The notes below the pieces were generated by a model. That model was not told where the DNA came from. It worked only from the letters and a program-made list of their open reading frames with translations, and made no database searches. Made by a program: the position numbers and the translations under genes. Shown here one piece after another: positions 35,501-45,285 of a DNA stretch of 64,000 bases. Origin of the DNA: Takakia lepidozioides (lineage: Eukaryota > Streptophyta > Takakiopsida > Takakiales > Takakiaceae); the NCBI GenBank assembly GCA_030704615.1, contig CM060733.1, forward strand, positions 14,136,001 to 14,200,000. The letters are read 5' to 3'. Positions within the stretch are counted from its first letter, which is position 1; each line of letters starts with the position of its first letter.

Positions 35501-36362
35501 AAAACGGACACAGGATTCTGGTCTCTCCACATGCGCACACTCTCTGCATCATCAGCGTGCTTTTTGAAGGTTTGCCACGTACGTTTCTCGGCAAGGTTGC
35601 GAACATCTTGCTCCAACAAGAAATCATTGCGGGTCCATGCATCGCCCAAGCCGGTGTTATTCATCACGTGCTCTTTATGCTCCATCATGATTTGGGCGAC
35701 CGACAGGCCTCGGCACAAACACTCGACGACCCAGGTTTTCAATTCCTCGCTAATGTGTGGTGCATAGGCGTGGCAGGTGTTCCTGAACTCTGCGGACTTC
35801 CTATGCGAGGGTTTCCCTTGCGCATCTGTATGCTCCATGTTGTTGTAGTACGTGAGGACACAGATGTCAAGGGCGAGATAGCATTGCTGGACCTTGAAAC
35901 AGCATTGGCAACCACGCTTGTAAGACTCTCCATACTCCGACTTCTTTCTCCTTGGGCCTTTATGAGGGCAAGATGTTCCAGCACCCACAAGAGGTCCTCC
36001 ACGCTTCTGTTTTGGATCCTCCACTATTGCCTTGTTGGTGCGCTTGTCATCAAGACCGTAGCAGCATTGATACCTGGACATAAAATTCTAAAATTGATAT
36101 CCAACGACTTGAGGAAGCATAAAATCAGAGAACTCGTGAAACAAAAAATGGCAACAGACATGCAATGAAACGTCAAAAGGACTGAGGATGGTGCACACAT
36201 AATACTGGACAGAAATGTGTTGGCTCTGGGTGCTTTTCGCGAGCCGGGTTCCACTTTAGAATGGACATTCACCCAAAACTGAGTGGGGTAGTCCTCCAAA
36301 CTCTCCTCTCCCAGGACGAAGTCACCAACTCTATCCCAAGGTATGCAGGCCTTTTTCAACAT
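32512..36362 (-). pseudogene. MURA-type MULE transposase
   Basis: Minus-strand exons can be ordered. The first, 36362-36199, joins at an in-phase ATG codon to 36073-about 35380 ('YQCCYGLDDKRTNK' to 'FTIGIQTPWQKRRMLELG'). Exon 34702-34650 has CDATFGTNHDK with the first catalytic D (34677-34679). Exon 34410-34211 has the second D in FIVDDAEVEINAI. Exon 33765-32512 has CLWHVRKAW, the catalytic E in NASIEAYHG (33433-33435) and a SWIM zinc finger (CTCPWVMKGNLCKH). Thus all three DDE residues and the SWIM domain are present. Two joins look faulty: the exon before 34702 lacks a GT donor, and the join 34211/33765 does not keep frame. It is therefore damaged or spliced in a way I cannot see. Confidence 0.85.
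33800..34200. repeat. GGACT-rich minisatellite inside the transposase intron
   Basis: A run of degenerate 12-18-bp units (TGGACTTGGCAGCGGACTGC and variants) fills the intron between two transposase exons. The units resemble the subrepeats in the terminal inverted repeats. Confidence 0.8.
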
Positions 36363-36668
36363 TCACTCGCACACCCATAAACCCATATTGCGTCTCACTC
36401 TTCCAATGGAGATCCTTCCTGTTGAAGGGTCCTAGTTTTGCTGTTTACAAACATTGTCGAAGAGGCCGTATAAGCGGGCTTTCCGTGATTAGTATATCAT
36501 CGGGTTTTGCTTCCACGTCCATGCCCTATACAGTACAAAGGACACGCTTCTGAACATGCAAGAAACGCGCCGCAGTACAAGACACGATCGACAACGTGCC
36601 AGGAGAACAGTGTGCACGTTCGCGGCTGCTGGCAAGTGGCAGGCGGCAGGGATGCAGGTTTGAATTGC
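36363..36668. other. Transposase 5' region of the MULE
   Basis: Presumed promoter/leader of the minus-strand transposase, between its first ATG and the right terminal repeat. No frame or clear core promoter element is seen. Confidence 0.4.
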
Positions 36669-37069
36669 AGCCCTAAAAATGGAGGGCTCGGATGGGTTAT
36701 GGGAATGGACGGTGGCGATCCTGCGCTGTCATCGGACTGGATGGCAGGGGACTGGCCAGCGGACTGGCGGACAGACTGGCGGACTGGCAGACTACTGGGC
36801 AGCGGATTGGCCAGCAGCGGACTGGCGGACTGGCAGACTGCTGGGCAGCGGACTGGCAGACTGGAGGGCAGCGGACTCATGGGCGGGGGACTGGCCGCGC
36901 GGCGGACGGGGGCGCGGGCGCCGGTGATGTAGCCGCGCCCGCGGCTGGGCGACCACACTCAGCGGCGGGCGGGCGGGCGGGGTGCTGGGGAGCCGGGCGT
37001 CCGTGCGCGGGGCCCACCGGCCACATCGCACGTGCCCATTGAAGACCCTATTATCTTAAAATGAGAGGC
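36669..37069 (-). repeat. Right terminal inverted repeat of the MULE
   Basis: A 401-bp partner of 23637-24041. Its outer end reads ATTATCTTAAAATGAGAGGC and abuts the 9-bp target duplication at 37070-37078. Confidence 0.93.
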
Positions 37070-37100
37070 ACCAAAAACAGCCTCGTCCATTAGGTGTTAA

Positions 37101-37593
37101 AAGGCTCTGTCTTTTTTTCTAAAACAACAAAAAGAAGAAGAAGTGCTGTAACATTTAGTACATTGAATGTGTGAAGAAACAAAACTTGAAAGGAAGAAGG
37201 TAATATTAGAGCACATTTGCAAAAAAGAATTTCAAAAATCTTTTTTTTTCCCCTTCTTGGGCAGCTTAAAAAATGGTGATGATGATGTGGCAACAATGAC
37301 ATGGCAATGATGACGTGAAGATGATGATGTGGCATGATGATGCGTCACTATGGCACCCTATTCCTGCTCTACACTAGAACTAGGCTCCGACCTGTAGTCC
37401 TCATTAGAACGAGTCTCCAACAGTAAAATTAGTTATGGATGAGAAGTAGATGTTATTATTTAGAAAGGAGGAGCGTTACTCTTTCGATGCATGACAGCGG
37501 ATGAATACACGCTCAGCTTGGGTTGGATGGACGAAAAGAGAGTGAGGCTTTCCCACCTCATTCATCCATCCATGTAGGGTTTGGCGTTGGCTA
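37101..37593. other. Upstream region of eS26
   Basis: From 37271 to 37345 there is a GATGATGATGTGGCA-type microsatellite. The rest is unique intergenic DNA leading into the eS26 promoter. The boundary at 37100 is the right TTAA of PB1, about 500 bp from the telo-box, so PB1 landed near the promoter. Confidence 0.55.
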
Positions 37594-37602
37594 TTAGGGT
37601 TT
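37594..37602 (+). promoter_or_regulatory. Telo-box of the eS26 promoter
   Basis: TTAGGGTTT lies 160 bp before the eS26 ATG, and a second TAGGGTTT-like site lies at about 37575. This motif recurs near transcription starts of plant ribosomal protein genes. A pyrimidine-rich CCTTTCCTTTTGCG at about 37704-37717 is a plausible start site. Confidence 0.65.
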
Positions 37603-37761
37603 AATTCGCTGCTCTGGCAAAACATGGCGAAATGCAGTTTTAGGGCAAACGATTGTGGCGGAACTTCGTGTGGGGGGGTGAGGAAGGGCCGAGTGCAGAA
37701 GAACCTTTCCTTTTGCGTTCATCGGTCGCTGAGCGTCTGGGATTCTGCTGCATCTGCAGCC

Positions 37762-39440
37762 ATGGTAAGCTCCCGATTGTGTTGTGCTGAGAGTAATCTG
37801 CTTGTGTTGGACTGTGGATTGTCTCTAGATGTGTAGAGGTTGTGAGAGAGACACGCAGAGAAGCGGTGCTGCAGCGTTACTGTTTGTATCTTGCGTGGTC
37901 GTGAAGTGCTTACAAATAGCCTCCTATGACGGTTTGTGGCTTCAGACGGTGAAACGTCGCAATGGAGGGCGTAACAAGCACGGCCGAGGCCATGTTAATC
38001 CGATTCGTTGCTCCAACTGTGGGCGCTGCGTACCCAAGGTAGGCTCTTGGTCTGATGTTCTCTTCACTGCAAAATCCGGTTTCAATGATGACTGGTGCTA
38101 TAACTGGATCTTGTCAGTTTGGGGTTATGCTCCCTGCCAATTTTCGAGGATAGCTGTCAAAGCTGGGAAAGTTTCTCAGTTAGAGCAGGAGAGATGAAAT
38201 TGATTGACCTGGTTGTAGGTTGTTGGTGATTTAGTCTGGGTATCCAGACAATCCAGCCGCACACGGGTATTTGTGATAATGTTCTAGTTCCTAGGAATCA
38301 CGCGTCTTGAACCAAGTTGTTATCTGAGTGCTGTCTTTATAGATGGAAAGATTGTTGTACCACTCCACTGATGCAATAAATGCTTGATCAACAGCAAAAA
38401 ATCCTTGCGTGGTATCTCTCCTTTTAACACCATAATTCTCCTGGTCACAGTTCTGGGTTTATGAAGAATATTAAAGTGTGTGAATGCAGGACAAGGCAGT
38501 AAAGAGATTTTTGGTGCGCAACATAGTGGAGCAGGCTGCTGTCCGGGATGTGCAAGAGGCTTGTGTCTATGAGGGTAAGCTTCTTCTCACTCCTCTTCTC
38601 TATTACCCAGCAACATCACTGCCTGGAAAGAATCTCGTAACATCAGACTGCCAGAGTTCAGCAAGGCTAAAAGAAGAGTTTCTGTGGGTGCAGGATATGT
38701 GCTGCCAAAGCTGTATGCTAAGATGCAGTATTGTATCTCATGTGCCATTCACTCACACGTAGTGCGCGTCCGGTCCCGTGAAGCCCGCCGTATCCGCGAG
38801 CCTCCACAGCGCTTCCGCCGCAAGGTTTCTCCCTCTCTCTCTCTCTTGCTTGCTTGAGAAGGAGTGAGTTTTCTCAGAGAGACATGCATGGGTGTCTCTA
38901 TTACTCTCTCAAAGGCCCTGAACGTCCTGGAGCAGTTTATCCAAACAATGAAGACTTTCGCCACTGAAAAATACTCTCTAGTGCAGGATCCATATTGATG
39001 TGTCTGACACCACCCATTTGAGTGAAATCACAAAAAGACTCGAAGGGAGAGCATAGTCTTTGTGACCCAATTGACGTCAAAATTGTGGTCGTATTTAAAT
39101 CTGGGACAGTGTACAGTCTCCTTGGGGCCATTCATGCGAGATTGTAGCTGGGAGTTGCAGCTGTTATCAAAAAGCTACATGATGCATTTCTCTGGCCTAA
39201 AAAGGAGGCCAGAGAAAACTGATTACTTCTTGTCAATGACAGAAAATTCTTTATGATTACTGCATGCATCTCTGCTAGCCAAACAGATGGATACTCAGTC
39301 ACCTTCAAACTTTGCGTGTCCCGGTCCCCAAGTTCCCAGAATTCATGTTGTGCTGATTGTTTCCATTGGTGAAAATTGGACAGGAGGATGCAACCCCACG
39401 GCCTGTCCCTGGTGCACGTCCAGTTGGAGCTAAACCATGA
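37762..39440 (+). CDS. 40S ribosomal protein eS26
   Basis: Five coding exons: 37762-37764 (only the ATG), 37946-38038, 38490-38574, 38694-38824 and 39384-39440. All introns are GT-AG and all joins keep phase, giving 122 residues. The N-terminus reads [20 protein letters not shown] with the zinc-binding CSNCGRC pair. Next come [20 protein letters not shown] and the second cysteine pair in [10 protein letters not shown] proline-rich tail follows ([18 protein letters not shown]). eS26 lies at the mRNA exit of the small subunit. Length and all four cysteines fit the family, and nothing is broken. An ATG exon of three bases followed by an intron is known for ribosomal protein genes. An in-frame ATG at 37624 would add 46 residues if transcribed. 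Confidence 0.97.
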
Positions 39441-42400
39441 ATGCAGAAGTCAAGGTCAAATGAATGATAGCATTGCATGAATGGAACTTTTGAGAGGTGA
39501 TGGGGATTCTCCATCTGAATTTTGTCGTGTTTGGCACATTCTATTATTGCAGTTGAAGTCAAAGTATCCATTTCTTCTGCAAGGTATTATCTCCGTGCAG
39601 TGGAGAAGAGTTTGTAGCCTGTTTCTTGCAGAGGTCTACTTTCAGAGGAGTACTCGAAATGGTAAAGGGGTTGCGATTGTGAGATGAGGCCATGATACCT
39701 TTCATCCCCTTGGTAATGGTGTAAGTTGAGATTTGTGAGTCTCAGGAGTCCCATCAGGAGTTCTATCTAAAGATAATATGCTTTTCTTAATGATTTAGTG
39801 GATGTGTGTTCTATTCTACTCCTCTTTGGGCATTTCACATCAAGTTTGCACTTTCTTTCTTCTAGTGGGAGCAGTTCTCCATGCTTTCCCGATGGACTTT
39901 TGAATATGGTCAGCTGTTTTGGTGAATGTGACTTAACATTGGTTAATAACCTCTTCAAGGGCGGCTAGAAGCACAAAGACTACACCAGAATGCACATATG
40001 CTACCCTGCCACACCCCATGGACAGGTAGAGAGGAGAGCTCCTCAACAAAGCATAAATAGCACATCTTCTACCAACACCATGAACAGGTGGTTTCATGAA
40101 AATGGATGGTCACATGGGAGGGTGGACAGCAGGTAGTATGCTGGCTAGTGTGCCTGGCCCTAAACAGTGTGAAGACGGTCAGCCTTGACCCAAATTGCCT
40201 AAAGTACGGCGGAGGTGCCCCTTGTACACAATTAGTTTTTTTCCTGTGGACCTCTAAATGTTTCTTACCACCAGCAATGTCTTAGCCCCACAGGGTAGGG
40301 AATAGTTCCTGCGGGTACTGGATCTCAAGGATAGAGCACTGATGAGTGCTGCCTAGGTAGTTCTGGCCTGCTACTGTGGTATCATCTTCTACCCCTTCAC
40401 TTTGGGTGGTATTCCATGCTTCCAACTCATAGGGTTATTTTACTTTGAAAGAGGTTATTTAGGGGGCTGAGTTGTCAGGGGTTACTCTGGCTGTTGTCCT
40501 TTCAGACAAAAAAAAGTTATGGCAGAGAGGCCTTCAGATTCAAGGATCCACAGTATCAACAGCATTTCATCATCCAAATGTAGGCGAACTCAACTGCAAA
40601 TGAAAAAGTCTGTTAGACTCTTATGGAATAGATAAGCTTGTACTTGTCCAGGCTCAAAAGCTGTGGAGCTGTTAACTCTCTTGAACTTATTTTACCAGCA
40701 ACTGTGCGCATCAGCCCTTTTTTTTTTTCATTTATGAAGTTTCACAGACATGGCTACAGACAGCAGGCTCCTATGCCTGACACTTTGCCTATCTCCTTGC
40801 GTGATCTCCTCCAGGCTGTTGGCTAGGAGGAGGTTCGCTCTTGGCTAAGAGGAGGTTCGCTCTGTTGGAGTAACTTACTATAGCTTCTGTTTTCGTCGCC
40901 GGTTGAGTAGCTTACTATAGCTGTTGTTTTTTTCTCTAGCTGAGTAGCTTACTATAGCTTTTTGTTTTCTTCTCTTGCTTCTTGTTCTTTCCCCTCCCCA
41001 CCTTTTTGGGAACTTCTCATCCTATGTACGTTCACCCATTGTACATGATGTAAATAAAGTCTTACAGGGTTCATCATCCTTGGAACTTTATTGGCGATTA
41101 TATTCAATTTTTTTGGTGCAACGGCTGGCAACAATACTTCAATTCAGGTTGAGTTTTGGCTGTGAAACCAAAATACAATTTGTGATGGCGACACTCTGAT
41201 TTTTAAGATACAAAATTTGTGGCTCCAATATTGGAATATGAACGCTACTTGCACAATGACCAAGGCAACAGCCCATAGAAAATGCTAAGACGAGCTGGGC
41301 GGTACATGTAGGCACTACATGGAAACTTATCCTTAGAGGCATCGTAGTGCAGACTCTGCGATATCTAGTGGTGTACCTGTGTAGATCTGGCTATAGTTAC
41401 ACAATTGAGATCCAAATTTGAAGGCGCCAAGCTTGACGGAGCCAAAACGCTTCATTATCGTGTTGTTTATGACTAGTGGTAATGACACAGACTCTTCGGA
41501 CATAGGCAGCAAATCTATCTTAAGCAGCTACTCAAATCCAAGGGAGTAGCAGCACCAGGAACGAAGGATCTGTGTATCTACGGCAATTTGTAGCACGCGG
41601 GATTGCCATCACCTGCCAGCGTTTGGCTTTCCTTCTCGAAATTTCTTCCTGAACAATCAGCTACTGTAGACCTCTGCCCTTGCGAAGACTGTATCAATTA
41701 CGATCAGGTGTTGGGGTGGGGTTTCTCGATGTCTATTTCCAGGACTTCCTCTGGATATGCAAGTTCCGATTAGGGACAAAGACAGTTTGTGAGCGTCTAT
41801 CAAATGTGCAAAAACTTCATAATATACACAACCAAGGGGAACCCCAACAGCTAGGGTGGCCATTCTGGTGTAGAGATCAACATGTTATTGCAGCAAGGAA
41901 AACAATCGACACAAATCAAGTAGAAAGCGCTGGCACTTCACACTTCCATTGAGAAGCTAACATGTTGCCCAGCTATTTCTAAGGCGTCACTATACACAAC
42001 GTGAAGGAATTGAGCCGACTATCAGCGTTAGATTAGTATCTTCAATTCCCAATTGATATGAACTCCCATGAAATGAGACCATTAGACTAGTGCTCACGAT
42101 TCTTGTTACCGAGCTTGTTACACGAACTCTGACGCAGTTTTCTAGATGAATGTGACTGTCCTCACTTCACCTAAGGAAAATGAATGTGGCAGTAAAATTC
42201 TACAAACTCTTAGGCTGTTAAATTTTGCATTAAAGTGCAGAAGAGAAATAAGTAATTATCTGTCAAAAAGATAGTTGAAAGGATTGTAGTTGACAAAAAC
42301 AGATAATTGGATTGTGGCTGCGCGGTGCAATGCCCATTGAAAGAGAGATTCCACAGAAGACAGCGACCAGTACTTTTGACAGACGATCAGATACAAGCGA

Positions 42401-42743
42401 TTTATTTATGGATAGCTGACTGCAGTAAAAACCGACTGCAGTCACTTATTTGAAGAGTATTTCATGACCTGCCCAAACCCATGCACATCTCGACAAGGCA
42501 CGATCGTGCCATGTTTTAGCACCTTCAGAGCTTGCTTGAAAATCGAAGTTCTAACAATCTAGAATTGTTGGATCTGGATGCGAGGAAGTAAACGCTCCTG
42601 TACAGCCTCAAAGTCTACAACAAAATCTGGACCACCTTGTTTCTATCCTACGCAGTCTACACTAATCTAGACCACCTCGTTGACAATCCTAGGACGGAGC
42701 AGTGATGCTATCCCGCGCAGGATTCAGCAGTCTACGTCAAAAT
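39441..42743. other. 3.3 kb intergenic between eS26 and the ferritin-like pair
   Basis: Short frames only, with no family resemblance. Local repeats occur at 40820-40965: three copies of GAGTARCTTACTATAGCT and two of GGCTAAGAGGAGGTTCGCTC. From 42600 to 42743 there are two degenerate copies of the 3' end of the ferritin-like exon 7 (for example around 42655-42700). No RNA gene was recognised. Confidence 0.6.
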
Positions 42744-44336
42744 CTAGACCACCTTGTTGAAAATTCTGCGACGGAGCAGTGAATTAGCAGGATCCTCGCG
42801 TTCGCTTCCCTCGACCAGCTGCTTGTTCTGGCAGATCCAAGCGCGAAGCTCGGTTCCCATCTGCAATCTGCTCAATCACCATTTTCATTGAATGATTAGA
42901 TCCACCTTTCGACGAGTTCGCTTAGAATCTCAAGCAACAAACTGATCTGAACTAGATCTTGTAGAAATATGTGCATGCCTTATACATTTGCCGAATGAGA
43001 TAGTACCCACCTTGCTGGTATGGAGGCTTCTATGCCAGCTGCGCAGGCCACCTCTTCGATGTCGAAGGGTAAGTTACGGTCAAACTCCTTCATAGCGTGC
43101 TTGTCCCCCTCCACCCTCTTCAGATGTGCCACGTGGTGTGATGCACAGCGGACTTTCTCACCCTGCAATTACAGTAAATTATCAGAATTTTGCATCTTTC
43201 TGCATGTCAAGTGACGATTTCTCCGAACTCTACCGACCCCTCAAATTTATCGTCGATAACCGGCATCAGAAACCAAGAGAACTATTCCATGAAACGGCAG
43301 CACAAACTCACCTCATTCTCGACGCAACGTTCGAGGAAGACCACAGCACATGCATCGTTGGCCTTAATCGCCTGCTGATGAAGATCATTTGCCTTCTTGT
43401 ACGCCACCTGTGAACACTCACGAACCAGCCAACATCAACAAACAGAACCATCTTCGTCTTGCTGATGTACAAAAATAGCGCCAAATTACTTTGTGAACGT
43501 ACCTTGCTTACTGCCAGCATCTCGCTGAAACCGTACAGCAGATCAGACTGATCCTTCTGTGAGAAGCGGTCGGAAGAGATCTGAGCAACAGACCCAATTT
43601 CCACCCTCGCACCGCGTTTGGCGAGAAACTCTATGACCCTCCAGCTATCGTTGATTTCGATTTGGGATTTGATCTGTTGGTAAGAACATCGCCAAATGTT
43701 AAGGTGAGACTTTGAACTCTAGCTAGAATGATAACCACTTGCGCTTTGCCAAATTAGCAGGCTGAACTGATTACCTTGCAGTACAAGGCCACCCCGGGAA
43801 GCGCTACATTGTCATGGCTGAAGAAAGCCGATGCCGCAGCAAAAAGTGCTGCGGTATTGGCGTGATATCTGTAAGACGAGCCAAATGTCATTAGTGGACG
43901 AGTTCAACACAAAACAGCCACCTGCATATATGTATCCGGACGGGACGGTGACAATGCAAGAAATCACTTGAGAGAGTGGGCCTTGAACGCACGCAATGCA
44001 CTTATTGAGGGCGTTGTCGATCTCAGCGCTTGCTTGCGGAATGCGCGCCAACGAGGCACTGACATCACCCACTCTTACGCTCTTGATCTGCTCCATCTCC
44101 TTCTTGATCTGCTCCAGAAGTTTAATGTTGATTAGTTACGCAAGTTACATGTTCCGATCGATATCAGCACAGTCTACATAAGAAAACAGAGTCACTTAAG
44201 CACTTGCTGAACGTCAACTGGTCTCGATTCTAGCTGGGGCCGAAAACTATAATATAAAGTTTCACGTTCGTGACTGTAGCGGGCTGTTTACCTCTTCCGC
44301 ACAAGGGAAGTCCGCGCCTCCAGCACGAAAGGCCAT
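42744..44336 (-). CDS. Ferritin-like protein A, ferroxidase ligands altered
   Basis: Seven coding exons on the minus strand: 44336-44292, 44108-43993, 43868-43775, 43673-43503, 43407-43312, 43162-43011 and 42867-42744. All are GT-AG and all in phase, giving 265 residues. Ferritin identity rests on the helix-A/B run YHANTAALFAAASAFFSHDN with VALPGVALYCK, the helix-B end LAKRGARVEIGSV and later helices. Against plant ferritins, the EExxH of helix B reads E-I-N-D, and the helix-A Glu, helix-C Glu and helix-D Gln are also replaced, so iron oxidation is unlikely. Exon 5 differs most from copy B (VAYKKANDLHQQAIKANDAC). The first Met gives no transit peptide. The C-terminal exon 7 ends LLRRRIFNKVV and is not part of canonical ferritin. 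Confidence 0.8.
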
Positions 44337-45285
44337 TGTTTCCGGAAGTGTTGATAAATCTGGTACGCTTACCTGCGAATGTGCACAACTTACTCAGAAG
44401 ACCCAGTACTTAATCAAACAATGCGAACTTCTGAATCGCTCTCTCTGTACTAACTAACATTCTTCCAGCTGCGAAAGCAATGAACACAGGATAACTCACT
44501 CACTCACAGTCGATTGAGAAATGTCGCTACCGAGGTCTTTAGGCAGATGCAGGTGAAGAGCACGAAGAAGGATTGTGAGATAACCAGAGAAAGATGGGGG
44601 TATGTATAGGGCTGGAACTGCGAGTAGAGCAGGGCTGCACACCCCCCACGCACTCCTCCCACGCAGTCAAGTGCGAGAGACCTGCACTTGCCCGAGCAGC
44701 CGCGGCATGCCACACCATGTGTCCACCTCGCATGTGTAGCACTGTAGTTTACCACCAGTAATTCAAGTTATTTTTATCTAGATTTACTGCTACTACGTAC
44801 GTTGCAGTTGAAGGCCATCACACCAAAATGCTGAGAATTCTGAGAGAGTCCATTTACTAAGTTTAAACCGGGTGAAGTATTTTCTCGATCCAGTAAGCAA
44901 TGCCTACAACTCTTCACGTGCGCAGAATCGACAAGTGGCTGCGACGCGGCTGCTGGTGGCTACACACTAGTGACGCAAAGCGACACGTGCTTCGGTGTTG
45001 ACATCCGTTGGCGAGCACGCGTGGAACGTGAGCAGTGCGATTCCAGCACCAGCACTCTTTCTATTCTGCAACTCATCCTCAGCTTCACCCACTTTGCAGG
45101 CCTATATATATCTCGATCCGTCTTTGTTTATCTCACAAACTCTTCTTCGCTGTGAGATCTGCGTGCCTGTTCCTGAAAGCCTCAAGTGTCATTCGTCAAT
45201 CGACCGAGTGAGTTGTCATGATAACGTGTTTCAAATTACGCTGGTGCCCAGCTTTGAAGGATGTTAGTATATAAAGAGGCGAAAA
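44337..45285. promoter_or_regulatory. Shared divergent promoter of the ferritin-like pair
   Basis: The two genes start head to head. A TATA-like CTATATATAT at about 45102-45111 serves copy B. The mirror position of copy A reads CCTATACATAC (about 44598-44608, minus strand). Downstream of each the leaders match (TTATCTCACAA and CTTCTTCG), so the promoters are duplicated too. G-boxes or ABRE-like cores occur at about 44915 (TTCACGTGCG) and 44986 (GACACGTGCT). I found no clear match to the plant ferritin iron-dependent element. A 5' exon for copy A may lie between 44337 and 44600. Confidence 0.6.

Larger units (their letters stand above)
23637..37069. mobile_element. Mutator-like element (MULE) with transposase and Ulp1-type gene
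   Basis: A 13,433-bp element with terminal inverted repeats of about 400 bp. It is flanked on both sides by the identical 9-mer ACCAAAAAC (23628-23636 and 37070-37078), the target duplication length of Mutator. The termini read GCCTCTCATTTTAAGATAAT on both ends. It carries a plus-strand gene ending in a C48-type protease domain and a convergent minus-strand MURA-type transposase. This layout resembles the ULP-carrying MULEs (Kaonashi type) known from flowering plants. The transposase reading frame has splice-phase problems and the protease gene has one nonsense codon, so this copy may be inactive. Confidence 0.93.
19005..37096 (+). mobile_element. piggyBac-like element PB1, split by the MULE
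   Basis: The left end is TTAA (19001-19004) followed by CCCCTAATGGACGAG. The right end is CTCGTCCATTAGGTG followed by TTAA (37097-37100). The termini pair over about 15 bp with one mismatch, and both are flanked by TTAA, the target duplicated by piggyBac transposases. The 13,433-bp MULE and its 9-bp duplication split the element just inside the right terminus; without them PB1 is about 4.65 kb, close to the 4.14 kb of PB2. The transposase gene it carries is broken. Confidence 0.85.

Noticed and set aside
38039-38489. C/D box snoRNA in eS26 intron 2
   Set aside because: A C-box-like ATGATGA is present near 38085, but no D box lies at a suitable distance and no terminal stem forms.
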